From positions 48,031,853 through 48,095,852 of the forward strand of contig NW_024881282.1 of NCBI RefSeq assembly GCF_018691265.1: a stretch of 64,000 nucleotides of DNA. The letters run 5' to 3'. Position 1 is the first letter of the stretch; every line of letters starts with the position of its first letter. Positions 47,049-61,400 of this stretch are shown here, in pieces. A program made the position numbers and the translations under genes. Source of the stretch: Tyto alba. Its lineage: Eukaryota; Chordata; Aves; Strigiformes; Tytonidae. The notes under the pieces are model-generated. The model worked only from the letters and a program-made list of their open reading frames with translations. It made no database searches and was not told the origin of the DNA.

Positions 47049-50000
47049 TTTTACAGTCACATATATATGTATATATGCTGGCTAGACACTTTCTTTTACT
47101 GAATACTACCTGAATGCCATTTGAGAGAGATTAAGTGCAAGTTTTCTGCCTCAGTATCTGAAGGCCCTTTCTCATTACACTGTAGAGGATGATGTTGACT
47201 AAACATGACATCACACAATGCAAAATACATGTTTATCTTTTTGAAACACTAAATGCAAATCCCATTATTTTAAACTGTTGAAAATCTACAGCATTTTAAT
47301 TATATATGCTTAAATACAACAGCTGAAATTAACCTTGCTCATTTTCTTCTAAAAATCCAACTGCTGCAGCGGCTTACCTTAACATGGTATTTGCCAGGAG
47401 TGCAATTAGGGTTAGAATTTATAAGTTATTTGCTAAGCAGCTGCTTTGTATCCAGACACCAAGAGAATGTGGAAGGGATGTTCAGCTGGCACCCAGTCCG
47501 TTCAAGCTCCTGAAAATATCCTATTCTCACCGGGGCACCTTTTGGCCACCGAGGCCCAGAGCTCACAGGTATTTGAGTCCCCAGCAGGACTGCTGGGCAA
47601 GCCTATTTTAGAAAACTTGGGCTTCCATCAGCTCGGGCTTGTCAGTGCTGTAGGTACCTGGCCGCGTTTCTCCAGGCACAGCCATTGCCGTGGCTCACAC
47701 CAGGGCCAGGCTGATGGTGTTGCAGCCAAAGCCAAGCCCCCCTTGAACATGAGCAGGACCACCACCTGCACTCAGCACCGCCTGGCTCCAGCACCGACCC
47801 TCCCGTGGCCCCATCTGCTCCTGCAGCAACTCAGCACTCGCGTCTCTTTCCTCCACTATCCAGAGAGTAACTGGACTCTTTCACCTCCAGCTTGGTGTGA
47901 CACCCCAGCGCTCTCCCTGCCAGAGCGATGGCCTCCTGAGACCTCCTGGGGAATATACCCCAAAGCACAAATTCTCTCTTTACTCTCTTCTCTTTTGTTT
48001 TCTATATCCAACCAAATGCAGAGGCCCAGAGTTAACAAAGTGGGGATGGGGATAAGGGGATAGGCTGAGTAAGGGCCCCATGAGATCCTCAGAGATTCTG
48101 ATTTAAACTGAGGGACTAGGGAAAGAGCAGGGGAAAAGTCACACTGCTGATACACATTTATAGTCTATGGGAAGCTGGATCTTTTCCATGCTGCATGAAG
48201 TTACAAGTAACTCTTGGAGTCAGTTTTGCTCTGCCTTCACATTTCGTTCTGCCTCTGGACCAATAAACTGTAAATCAAAGGTCTCACAGAATTTGCCACT
48301 CTGGGAAGAGATGAGCTTCATCAACCTGTATATCTTGAAGGGTCCTTTGGGCTCAGAGCACTTAGGGCTTGGGTCCCCAAGGTCTTAGGGCTGTGAAGGA
48401 GCAGCAATGCAAAGGGACCTGGACCCAGGAGTCACCGGGGGCCAAAGGCATACAAATTGTGGCCATACAGAAGTGTCAAAGCATATGGCCCTCGTGCACA
48501 GAGACAGAGTGGTCCCAGGAAGGGAAAAGAGCAAAAACTAAGTGAGAGCTGCACCACTCTTCCTCCGGTGGGACAGCTGGGTTGAAGCTCTTAGGCCAGT
48601 TGCCTGGCGGTGTGTTCCTGTGTGTGATGCTTTGTTTGCCTTTGGTGTACTGGTAGTATTGGCATTTGCTTAGACTTGAGGAACTGAGCTGTCTGGGGAC
48701 ACAAGTCTTCATCAGCTGCTCATTAGTGTTCGTGCTGAGTTAGCCCAGCTTGCAGAGTCTTTCTGAGCTCCACTGAGGGCAAATGAGGAGCGTTGTTATG
48801 TTTAGGAGATTTTTCACCCTCTGAATAGCTTGCTTTGTCATCTTGTTAGTGTGTGGCTACCTTGGCAGGGAGAGGATGTATTGTACCAATAGGTCTGAGC
48901 AAATTCCTGGTATTCTGCATGCTTGGAAACTGTCAGTGTTCTAAAGCTGTGGCACTCCAGCCCGTGTAAGCAATGTCTAGAGACAGATGGAAGGAGAGAG
49001 AGAGCAAAAGAGTGAGGAAGATATATAAGGAAAACATGATGGTATAACACAGAGGGGTTTTACCTACATGTTAGCGTGGTGATCGTGTGTATCGTCACCC
49101 CAAATGAGAAGTAATAAAACCTCTACTCTGCTATCCAGGATTTCTGAACACTTCTCTGCAAGCCCCAAAGCAGGTGATCTAGGGGAGCAGTGCCAAGTGC
49201 TGGCAGGGCTAGGCTCTTTATTCTCCCTGTAAACACACTACATATCTCCACCCAGCTCCTCCAGCAAGCTGTTGAGACAAGATGCTCTGAATAGCTTCCT
49301 GGAAATGCCTGCTGATGGGATTTGAGGGCTACGCCTATTCTAGCAAATGAAGCAGGGTGACAGATAGTGCATTGGCCTGTGATCATCATCCTATTTAACT
49401 GAGTAGATGGAGTAACACATTACCCAGCAGGGATCTGACCCATGCCAAGTGGTACTTTCCTGGACAACATCCAAGCATGGTTTGGGTGATACACAAGCCA
49501 GGAACCGTTTCCAGAAGGCAGAATGGATGAAGTCACTAGGCCCAGGAGGAAGCAGGGAAAGAGAGTTTTGTTATAGGAACACAGCCCAGAGTTTTCCACT
49601 TCCTTCAGGACTGGAGAACTGACTCTTTCCTTCTTATTTATTAATATTAATGTATCCAGGGAGACCTCAAGTCAAATTGTAGACTTTATTTTTTGGTTAC
49701 TATAAGTTGAATGGCACAATTCTGTCAGAAAACCCCCAAAACCTCAGAATAAAGACATGAAGTAACTCTTCAAATGTTCTAAAATACTTTTCCTACACTT
49801 AAGAAGGCCTCTCTTTCAAATCCCAAGGCTAAAAGCCTAAGGAGATTCTCCTGAGAAGTTAGACACTCCCAGCATGAGGCCATCGGAAGACAAATTTCCG
49901 AGTCATCACATTTCTAAGAAGATGGGACTGTACTTGGCTAGCCGTCTGCCAAGGACAGGCAGGAAGAGTTACATGCTTAAGGAGAAGAACAGCCAGAAGA

Positions 50001-52399
50001 ATAAGATTTCTTTCAGAGGAAGAAAACAAAAGCAATCAAAAGGAAATATTTGCAGATGCTTAAGAGGTTTCTCAGGAAGTACATTAGTATGTTGATTGAG
50101 ATGTCAAGTATCTGATAAACTGCACAGGAATATGCAGTTTTATGCATGGATTTTATTTCCACATATGGTTTGGATGTCCTATGGGGAAATTTAAATGAAA
50201 TCTAAAGTTGCTAACAAATCCCTTTCAGTCTGGATTTAGTTTGCTCTGCTTTGTTGCAAGTGCAACTGACTGATCATTGCATAAAAGTGCATGTTAGTCT
50301 CTCAGATAATACTCACTGGCAATAAAACTGCCTTCTTTAAATTATGGTATTTTAAAACAAATTTCCTTGAACTACCTCAGTGTCTATGCATAATTTTGGT
50401 ATCTTCTTAGTGGCCCCTGATGCATCTGAGAATAAAGCAGAACTGAAATTTTACACATTATTTTAAGGTCTTGTAATTTTGCAAGTTTCTGCCACTCCCA
50501 GCTTTGTGTGTATTACCTTGAGCCCACAGCTTATTGGTAAACTCAGAACAGTTTAGCTGACATTCCCTAAATAATATTCTGGGTTACAAACATCTATTGT
50601 TTATCCTAACCCGATCCCAATGGTAACTAAGATTCCACTCAAGAGAAAAACTTCTCTAAGGGTTATATCTTGCATATGAGCTACATTGCCCCATGCCTGA
50701 TATGAAGGATTTGCCATTTCTTTGTATTTGATCCAGTTTCCATAATATTAGCAATGGCGGAAGAGCTCCCCAGCAGCACAGCCTGCCCTTTCCTATGCAT
50801 CATTTATCATCCACTGTGCATGTGATGGGGCTTTGTCTCCCCTGGACCCTGGGGTAAATTTGCCACCAGCACTCAGGGTCCATCTAAGAAACTGGAAAAA
50901 TTAGACTGCACTAAGATCTGTGTCACTAAGACTAAACTGCAGTATCTTTTCAGTGGTTTTGGGAACTATTTATGAACACTTGTTTATAATATCTAAAGGA
51001 TGTATTAAAAGACCAGCTAGACTCTGGCATATAATGTTAAATGTATTAAATTGCACACCATTTAATAAAAACAGAATTGTTGTTTGAGACATCCTCTGCT
51101 AGTCTATCAGCCACTATTTATTCTGCCATTTCAAATGTCATTTTCTGGCTTTTCATATACAAACATCATCATACACTATAGTGTATTACAAAATATCAGT
51201 AACATCTAGCATTTGCACAATGCCAAAATCTCCTCATCTTTATATATTAGACAAATTTACCTTTTCTAGACAGCAAATTCAGTGAAGTTACTGCTTTGTC
51301 CATCAAAATGTATTACAACACTTGGGAATAAGTCCATATTACATATGAACACAGATGTGTCAGTCAATGTAGATGCAAGTGCTCATGATCATTTACTTGC
51401 TATAGTCTAACAGGTACAGTCTTCACCAGCAGTACATATGCTTGCTTCTTCAAAGACACCACTTTCCCAAAGCTGAAAAAAATAAAGCAAACCCAAATAG
51501 GACAGAGTATTTTGATATTGACTTCAGGATAGTGATAAGCAATGGCTTGGGTCTATGAATATATCCATGACAGCACTAAAGTAAGTTTGGGTTCATTGCC
51601 TGGTGTTTGTCCTTCTTGAATGAGTTTTTACACCAGGAAAGGATCCAAGCCGGCGTGGCTACGCTGCTGTAGCCCATGGTAGCCAGCCATCGCAGGGGGA
51701 GTGCAGGGCCATACCTGCCCAGGCAGGTCAGGGCTGTGGGCTGCTGTGAGTGGAAACGCTGCTGTGCTCCCCTGGTACTATCTCCAAGGGGAAAGGGCTC
51801 CAAACACATGGGCACTGGCTGCTTTTGCAGTAGGGTGGTGAGGAGCCCTTCAGAGGACCAGCTGTTAAGCTGTTACCACCTTGAAGCCTCTCCTCCCCTT
51901 TCACGTGGGGCTGGAGGAGGGAGCCAGGTCCCCAAAGGAATCAGCCCAGATCCCATCCCACTCTCCACTTTTCCTCCAGCAGCAGCAACAGCTCCACACC
52001 ACGTTCAGTCTGTCTGTCCTGCTGAGAAGCCTTGAGGAAATTCAGTGCTGGAGCCACAGGGACAGAGCTGACCTCACAGCCAATGAACCCAATAGACACT
52101 ATCTTATAAAGGCTCAGTTCTGTGCTCTGGTGGATATTTCCTCGATTTCAGGTTGAGAGAAAACAAATTCTGCAGAAAGCAGAACAGCAGCTCCTAATCA
52201 TCCATATCTGTGCAAAGACTCCTCAATTCCTTGGGGGAAAAATTTCTCCCTTCATTAAATGATGAAAGGGAGGTAGAATCACTATTTTAAACAAGAAGAA
52301 ACTGGTAACAATGGGCAGAAATAAGGAATGTGAAAAAATAAATAATTTCTAAGGGAGAGATGAGGCACCACTGGCCAGCCAGGGTAAGGCTAACCAGGA

Positions 52400-53300
52400 G
52401 GAGTTATTTACATACATCAGGAGCAAATTAAATGAAATCCCATTAACAACATGGACCTGCTGTTAGACAGGGTTGGCAGGATCATCGATCACAAAGTGCA
52501 AAAGGCTGAAGTACTCAAGCAGCGCTTCCCCCAGGTGCTGAGGAGCTGGGGTGACATCAGCCAGAGTCAGCCATCGGGGACTGGCACAGTGGAAAGAACA
52601 CTCCTTCCCACACGTCCTGTTCAGACAGCTTTGACTCTGAAAGACCGGATAATTTGCACCTATGAGAATTAACAATTGCAGCCAATGAGCTCTTTGAATT
52701 ATTAATGCTAATAAATCCTAGAATTATAAAAAAAAAATCCAACTTGCAAGGTTACAAGCAAGCTTAGATTGACATTGGTCTCTAATAAAATCCAGGAGAG
52801 GCTGGCAGGGAAAACAGTCAGCAAGGAGTCAAAAGAACAAGTGATTCAATCAATATTGTCTTTTTTTTTATTATTTTTATAATCTACCTCAAAACTTTTG
52901 TGACATCACAAATTTGATTTAGTTATGCAACTTCTATAAGGCATTAGAGCAAGTCCTTCATAACATTCTTATAAAAATTAGCTGTACAAGAAAATCAATG
53001 CAGACTCATTTTAAAAAGATTAAGGATTGCTCAGTTGGTAGATCTCAGAAAGGCATTTGCAATCAGTAAGGGATTTTTTTGAGCAGAAGCCTCCAGGGAT
53101 CTGCTCTCATCCCATTCAATATCTTTATCAATGATCTTGAAGAAAATATTAAATCATTGCTGATAGAATTTGTAGCAAATAAAAAGAAAACAATGAAGGG
53201 AGAAAAGATGATGGGCATAGGTCGAGGTCACTTGAAAAGGAGGGTTCATTTGAATACTTATTTCAACACAACAAAATGTAAGGTCATTCTTCAGGAGAAA
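52400..53300 (+). mobile_element. Eroded CR1 LINE fragment
   Basis: Old, heavily mutated CR1 ORF2 region on the plus strand. Recognisable pieces are AAAAGGCTGAAGTACTCAAG (about 52499), the RT-like phrase QGSALIPFNIFINDLEENI from about 53094, and NTTKCKVI at about 53265, matching the order of these motifs in CR1 reverse transcriptase. Sequence in between carries deletions, insertions and stops. Boundaries are approximate. Confidence 0.65.
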
Positions 53301-56300
53301 ATAAATCCTATTTATAATGGGGAGGGGAGATCATATCAGAAGAAATGGTGGCTTTTAGGAGGATATAGAAGCTGTAACAGATAAGCAAAACAACATGATA
53401 ACTGAAAGAGCACCGTATAAACAGACAAATGCCAAGCAAGAGTAAAGAAATAATATTGTTTTATTGTACACGATGTTTATTACTTCAAAATACAAAATTG
53501 ACTGTGAGTGTCAATGGAGCTGCCACCTTTGTTTCTCAGGTGTCCAGTCTATGTTTCTAACTCCTGTTTTTTCCCTCCTGCTACCATGCCCCAGTGGCAA
53601 GGCCAGGCCAAGCTTAGTGACCCAGGAGCAACGGGCAGGGGAACTAATGTCAAGGCACTGGTTACTCCTGGCCCCAGGGGCTCCAGAGATGTTGCAGGTG
53701 GGGAGATGAGGGATGATATGCTGCTATATCTGGGAATTAAAGAAGAGCTGGGGAGGAATGCTCAATTTTGGAAAATGTCTTCTGGTGAGGAAATCTAGAA
53801 GTTTAATCTATTTTGATTACCCAAGAAAAGGATAAGAGGTGATTTTATCACAATGTAACAGAACCTAAATGCAGAAGACATTTCACAGCTTGCAACATTC
53901 CCATCTGATAGAAAAAGATATGAGATCAAATAGTTGGAAACCATAACCAGACAAATTCAGCCTAGAAACTCTTCCATTTCAACAGGGAGGGTAAATAATA
54001 ATTGATCCTTCACTTGCAGCTTTTAAAACATAAGTTAATGCCTCACAAAATTACATGGTATGGTTCAAACAAAAGTTTAGGCTGGAAGGAGAAAGAAATC
54101 ATTGCGTAAACTTGTTGGAGAGACACAGTAGATCACATAAGGCACTTCTATGCTTGCTTTATCATTCTGGTATTTTTCCCAGGCCTTGGAACTCATCTGG
54201 AAGTCTGCTACTATCCTCCTATCCTCCTTGGCTTTTGTTCTCCCTTTCTGAGACTATGGCATGACATGGAAAAAATGCAAATACAAATTATACACACTTT
54301 GTGGTCAGGCAGGTTTTCAATCCTGAATTTGTAGGCCTACATTGACTATTCAGAGAACTGATACTGATTTTAGGAATTTTTTCCAAACACATGGAAATGG
54401 CTACTTGTACTTGCATTTTGTACTCTAGCCAGGAAATAAATGTAACTATAAAAATTTCTGTGTCTTTTAGCTACATTATTTTTTATCATTGCAAAATCTT
54501 GGTTTAAGGCTAAATGATGCAGTGGTTTCAACTTACTCTTGAATTGTACTGCAACTACATTATAATTAGACTTCGGCTGTACTTCTCTGAACACGCCAAT
54601 TCTAAAAGTTGAGGGTTTTCCCTATGACTGAGTTACTTTCTGATCACTTAATGTATTTTTAAACCCCAGATATACAGACTCTGTTGAGTCTGTGCTGTAA
54701 TAACACTGTAATGTACTAACCAGCCTATATCAATCAGTAGTTGCAGGTAACATGGAACTATAGTAGTTTTACTGTAATTTCTATGTAATTATCATGTAAC
54801 TCATGTCTGATTTACAAATTAAAACATATGCCATTTTGTCATTAATGTTTTAGCTATATTTACCTATCTCTAATAGATTTTACCTAAAAAGTAGTGGCTA
54901 AAGGAGAACTTATTTTCTCCAGGGAATAATCTTGATTCCAACTCTATAACATGCCTTTAAAGGAGGAATCCTTTTGCTCCATGATTCAAGGAAGCGGTTA
55001 GCTCATATTCTGTGGTCCAGGAGAAACGTCACCTGGTCAGGTTAGACTACCAAGAACATGTGAACCATTGGCCTCAGTGTGGTCAGGATTCACCCTAGAT
55101 GGGAAGGATCCTAAGTCCTGTGTCCTGAGTCAGATAAAACTCCCCTTCTTTCAAAAAAAGGACTGCAGGAATACAAGAATCACTGTGGAGTTTTTTCTAG
55201 GGGATGGCATGGAAGAAAATTACAGAGTAAATGTGATGTCTTCCATGATAAATCTCCAATATTTTTTACTTGACTGTTGAGTTGACATCTCCGCAGTGCT
55301 GACTGAGATGACTGCAACTCTGATACTATGTCTGTCCAGAAGCTCTTGTACTTAGGGTAAATACATAGAACCAAAACAAAGACAATAGAGAGAATTTGTT
55401 GCAACATACACCAGAAAGGACTGATGGTGCTTCAGCAACGGGTTGCCTGTGTTTATGCTATGAGAACATCCATGTCCGTAACTTGGTATCCATTATCAGT
55501 GACCATATCCCTAAACTTTAAGTTCTTCTATAATTAAAGAAGTAAAAATTATCTTTGAAAATGAATTTTTGAGTCAGCATCTTCTCTTTCCTATCACACA
55601 TTACTATCACAATTCATTCCCTTTCACTTTTCCCTTATTTAACATCTTATCTTGCTTGTCATAAATATAATTTATATATAAATCACTGCATTTCAGGCAG
55701 AAGCAGCATGGAGGATAATTTCTGTAGGCCCTAAACTACAGACTCATGCTGACATTAGTCACCTCTCTTGAGACTTACATGTTTTCTTTCCTGGCTAAAT
55801 TCACATAAGAACAGCTCAGACTCAAAGTCCACTTACGGATTAGATTTTGTAAATACTTTTTTTTTTTTTCCAAATGATTTATTTTTCCATTTACCTCAGT
55901 CTGGCTTGTCTCCAGGAATTATTTCAGACTAAAATACAAGACCTTCTATTTCCTCTGGATGCAATTTTTAAACGAGAATATAGAAACTTCAAAAACACTC
56001 TGTAATTCAGCATATGACAGGGTATGGAAAGGGGCTTCCTTTCAGCCTCTTGGGCCATTTGGGAGCCCACACAAGGAGTCACCTGAAAGAAGTGACCCTG
56101 ACCAAGTGGCGGCAGCCAAGCAGAACACTGCATGGCAGCCAGCATCGGGCAGAGCGACTCAACCCCACAGATACAGAGGGAACGGTAGGCACTAATTTTG
56201 CAACAGTAGAAAGTACTCATTTCATTCCACAGCTTTCAGCTGGAAACAGTCCCTGAGTTACCTTTCTATAAGGTCACACATATGACAGAAAAATTCTTGG

Positions 56301-56518
56301 AATAGAATTCAGTTCTAGTTATGACACCTAAACTCAGGTCTGTAATTCAGGGAACTGTCATAAATCCCATGTTAGATCATGGAGGTCTCATCAGCTCTGC
56401 CACTGGAGAGAAGAGGGTTGTCTCAGCTGTCCAGCCAGGATATCTGGTTAGGGTGAGCAAAGGCACTCTCTACATGAATTAGATCTCTACTGACTGTGAC
56501 AGGAGCCTGAACAGTTCT
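53301..56518. other. Unique non-coding DNA, no gene recognised
   Basis: No recognised gene, RNA or repeat. Short frames such as 53508-53798 and 55924-56220 have no supporting features. A short T-rich run occurs near 55857-55870. Confidence 0.5.
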
Positions 56519-58499
56519 AGAATCATAAAATCACAGAATGGTTTGAGCTGGAAGGGACCTTAAAGACTATCTAGTTTCACTCCCCCTGCCCTGGGCAGGG
56601 ACACTTTCCACTAGATCAAGTTGCTCAAAGCCCCATCCAGCCTGGCCTTGAACACTCCCAGGAAGGGGGCAGCCACAACCACTCTGGGCAACCTGTTCCA
56701 GTGCCTCACCTCCTTCATAGTGAAGGATTTCTTCCTTATATCTAATCTAAATCTACCCTCTTTCAGTTTAAAGCTGTTACCCTTTTAGTCCTACCACTAC
56801 ATGCCCTTGTAAAAGGTCTCTCTCCAACTTTCTTCTAAGCCCACACTAAGTACTGGAAGGCCACTGTAAGGTCTTCCCAAAGCCTTGTCTTCTCCAGGCT
56901 GAACAACCTCAACTCTCTAAGCCTGCCTTCATAGGAGAGGTGCTCCAGCCCCCTGATCATCCTTGTTACCCTTCTCTGGACCCACTTGAGCAGGTTCATG
57001 TCCTTCTTATGTTGGAGGTCCCAGAGCTGAACACAACACTGCAGGTGGGGTCTCACAAGAGCAGAGTAGAGAGGGAGAATCACCTCCCTCAACCATCTGG
57101 CCACACTTCTCTTGATGCAGCCTGGGACACAGTTGGTTTTCTGGGCTGTGAGAGCACATTTCTGGCTCATAGTCAGTTTTCCATCTGCTAATACTCACAG
57201 GTCCTTCTCCACAGAGCTGCTCTCAATCCACTCATCACCCAGCCTACATTTGTGCTTGGGATTGCCCTAACCCATGTGCAGCATCTTACACTCGGCCTTA
57301 TTGATCTTCATGAAGTTCACATGGACCTACTTCTCAAGCCTGTCAAGGTTCCTCTGGATGAGATTCCTTCCCTCCAAGGAGTCAGCTGGACCACAGAGCT
57401 TGGTGTCATCAGCAAACTTGCTGTGGGTGCACTCAGTCCCACTGTCCATGTCACCAACATAGATGTCAAACAGCAGCGGTCCCAATGCAAACCCCTGAGG
57501 AACATCACTCATCACTGGTCTCCACTTGGACTTTAGGCTGTTGACCGCAACTCTTTGAGTGTGACCACCTAACCAATTCCTTATGCACAGAGTGGTCCAT
57601 TCACCAAACCCATGTCTCTCCAACTTAGAGACAAAGATGTTCTGCAGGACAGTGCCAAATGTTTTACAAAAGTCCAGATTGTATGTTGGCTGCCACCAGT
57701 CATCTCCTTATTTTCCATGTGCCCTAACATAACTTCCAGGAGGATCTGTTGCATGATCTTGCCAGGCACAGAAGTGAGAATGACCGGTCTGTAGTTTCCC
57801 AGGTCTTCATTTTTTCCCTTTTTAAAAGTGAGGGCTATGTTTCACTTTTTGCAGTCAGTGGGAACTTCACTGAGTGCCACAGCTTCTCAGATGTGATGGA
57901 TAGTGGCTTAGCCACTTCATCCACCAGTTCCCTCAAGACCTGCAGATGCATCTCATCAGGTCCCATGGACTTGTGCTCCTTCAAGTCCCTTAGATGGTCT
58001 CACACCTGATCTTCTCCTACAGTGGGCGGTTCTTCATCCCCCCAGTCCCTGTCTTTGCCTTCTGTGACTTGGGCAGTGTGGCTGGGCCACTTGCTGGTGA
58101 AGGTTGAGGCAAAAACATCATTGTGTACCTCAGCCTTCTCCATATCCCAGCTATCCAGGTCTCCCGTTTCCTTCTGGAGGGGGCTCACATTTTTCCTAGT
58201 CTTCCTTTTATCACTGACATACCTATAGAAGCTTTTCTTGTTGTTCTTGATGTCCCTGGCCAGATTTAATTCTATCAGGGCTTTGGCCTTCCTAATGTGA
58301 TCCCTGGCTGCTCAATTTCTCTCTACTCCTCCCAGGCGATCTGTCCTTGCTTCCATCCTCTGTAGGCTTTCTTTTTGTGTTTGAGCTTGTCTAGGAACTC
58401 CTTCTTCATCCATGCAGACCTCCTGGAATTCTTACCTGACTTATTCTTTGTTGGGATGCATCGCTTCTGAGCCTGGAGGAGGTGATCCTTGAATATTAG
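56519..58499 (-). mobile_element. CR1 LINE, about 2 kb, 5'-truncated, minus strand
   Basis: The reverse complement of CR1 runs from ORF2 to the 3' end. The 3' terminus is at 56519, where the plus strand reads AGAATCATAAAATCACAGAATGG. Minus-strand frames show the endonuclease-RT linker (58323-58538; [14 protein letters not shown]), the RT core with FADDTKL and VPQG motifs (57327-57623), and the C-terminal region (56835-57170; ALVRPHLQCCVQLWD). These fragments are in different frames and interrupted by stops. About 100 bp of consensus appears missing at about 57675-57690. The 5' similarity ends near 58499. The copy is inactive. Confidence 0.95.
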
Positions 58500-61400
58500 A
58501 CACTTAAATCTTGCTTTTCCTATTAAGAAGCTGATCACAATCTTAATGCATGTGTCCTCCCAGTTTGTTCACAGGACCTCTACACAAACATCATGGAAAG
58601 GCACTCTAGTAAATTCATAAATCCAGTTCAAAACTGATGCTAAAAGCACTAACTAAAAACTATTCCATAATAGCAGCTATCTTTTTGCCAGATTATTCAA
58701 CAGTAAGTTGTATGTAAAATAAAGATCCTGATTTATTTGTAATGTTTATTCAAAACATCAGAACAAATTCCTTCTATCTAACATAAATTCTGCTTTACAA
58801 TTCCATCCATTTTTGTTAGGTTTTTAATACTGGTCCTAATTTGCATCTTTATGCTAAAACATGAAAAAAAGAGATCCTTTCATTGAACGCTCCCATTTTT
58901 CATTAACTTCAATAGAAATGTCTCATGTAAAAGGAAGTCTAGATCAGAATGTGGTAGCTACAGTAAGAGCAAGCTAAATAATGGCATGTCAGAGAGAACA
59001 GTGTCCTCCAGTGTTTTACAAGGAATATCCCTTTTAAATCAGGCAATATTGTGCCTAAATCTTAGGAAACATTGTGAGCTTCACTTTAGATCCTCAACTA
59101 CAGTTTTCTGTAGGTCTTATACTAATTTCAATAAACTTTTACAATCCCATACTGGTAAAACTTGTTCCCTACAAGCCTTCAGACAAAGTGGATGGCAGAA
59201 GGTAGTGTGAAGAAAAAGGCACATCTTGTAGGGCAGGCAGTTACAGCAATTACCTTTAAGAACAAATCTCTGGGTATTTCTGTTTTGGTTAACAAACCAA
59301 ATCAAAGGGAATTTGGTTCATGTGTATAGGTAACACTGACCGTGATATGGTAAAGACTGAATACAGCATACATCATCTCTTCAGAAGAAAGGCTTCTAAA
59401 TATAAGCTTCAAAACATTTATGGGGTATACACAAAGCAAGTTTTCTGCTTCTACAGATGACATTCACTGTCTTTTCCTTCATCCTCCATATTTGCCTTCC
59501 TCAGCTGTACGTACAAACAGCACAGTTTTTCCCTAGAACAGTTAGATAGATTGCAATGATATTGAATGTGACCTGGTTTCAATAATACTGAATAGATGAA
59601 AGTAACAAAACAAAACCCCAAAACAACAGAAAAACTGATCACAGTCTAATTAGGGCTGTAAACCAAAGATATTTCTGTCAGTCCCAGCAGAAAATCACAC
59701 TAGTTACTTCTGGCTCCATTTGTTAAAAACCAGTTACGTTCCTTAGCTAGAAATTTGCATTTTATTCCTGATTACATTATGTATTCTTGCTGAGAAAGTG
59801 CAGAGGACACGAATATTTAAGTATGCGAATCAAGTAAGACTGCAATGTTGCCAATTTTTTTCAGTCTATTTTTTCATCAGTTCACCAAAGCGTCACACAT
59901 TGCTTCCTTGCCATTAATAGGAGTTATTTGCCACGTGTATCTCATGAACTCATTGTGGAAAACTATAAGGCATTCCCTTGGTTTTTAGTATTTACAATGT
60001 AAGAACGTGCTGCTGAGCCAGTGATTTCTGTGGATGCATTGCCACTGATGTGAGCAGGAGCAGGAGCTGCCATGGCAGAGGACATCTCTTCTTTACTAGA
60101 TGGGGTGGCAAATCCATTTCACACATTCCAGTCAGGAAAGGGTATGCTAATTAACCAAGCATCTGATATTGGTTTTAAATAATTTAGTACTCTTCCTATA
60201 TATTGCCATGAAGAAGCTTTAAATGTGGGCATAAAGTAATAAAAACAAAGAAGTCAGAAATATCATCTGTAGAACATATCAGTCCACAATTGGGATCTAC
60301 ATTTTGCAGTAGCAAACAATAGTTATTTCTGTGTCAGTTAATCAGTTAAAAATGTAGAACCACATAGATGGACCCAAAGTAGAGCATGTAAGAAGAGCAA
60401 GTGACTTCTTAGATGACACAAAGCCTGAAAAATGCCTGATGTAAAGGGACATAAAATAATCTTCAGTGTGAAAATGCGCGTTATAACAAGCCTTCCCAGA
60501 AAGGTCAAGATCTGGCTCAGAAACAGCCCATTTTTCACTGCCACCTTTAGTTGCTTTGAGATAAATACCTCTAGAAATGCCCCAGTGTCTACAGCCCCCA
60601 GTTCCTAGACAAGCAGGAGCAAACGGGTGTGCTGACACAGAGGGGTGAGCCCACAGAGATCTGTATTCTCGCATTTACAAGAGAGGAAAATTTTGGACGT
60701 CAAGTGTCCTAGACTCTACCCCAAAGTGTCATTACTTGCATCATTTACTGTGTTCATAGCTATACCCTGGTGTGAAAATCTAAAGGAACACTAGAGTCTT
60801 CAGCATAAATAGCATATTAATGTGTTTTTTAAAAACTACACTTTTACAGGGGAAACTGAAATATTTTCATCCAAGTGTATAATAAACTTATATTTCTTTA
60901 CAGCCCCCATTCATCTTAAATAACAATAAAAACTTTTACGGATGCCATGCTCTAATAAGATTGCAGATTTACATTTTGATTTTAAAACAAGCAAACAAGA
61001 ATCTGTATTTTCCATTGAGGAGGAAAATATTATACTACTATTTTAGCTCTCCTTTCGCTGTACTATCTAAAGCAACATTAATGATATATCAAGTAATTTG
61101 GGAGGAAAAAGAATCTTAAAAATATATCTCCAGGAAGCACGGTGAAATAACACACTATGGGAGGAGGATGGATGCCCAGCTACACCCATCCTCAAGCCCC
61201 CTTGACAGGACGTCACGGACCTGATCTGCAAGTGTGTGTGCTGCAAGGCAGGGCATGACCCCGTTACAGCAAAGGTTGCGTCGGTGGTTAGGCTGTTTGG
61301 AGAAACACAATGTGGTGGGATTAAGTTGGTTTACGAGTGTGCATGGACGTTACCATGGGCCCTGGCATCCGCGTTCTCTTGCACATAGAGTCTCAACCCA

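Larger units (their letters stand above)
40323..52400. other. Unique non-coding DNA, no gene recognised
   Basis: About 12 kb with no recognised gene. A weak exon candidate lies at 44120-44213, and a 32-bp inverted repeat at 47017-47048 within an AT-rich stretch. Larger frames such as 41704-42189 (minus) and 47446-48063 (plus) have no domain signature and no splice or promoter support. Confidence 0.5.

Noticed and set aside
47446..48063. 205-codon plus-strand open frame
   Set aside because: No domain, no conserved motif, and composition like translated non-coding DNA; overlapped by an opposite-strand frame.
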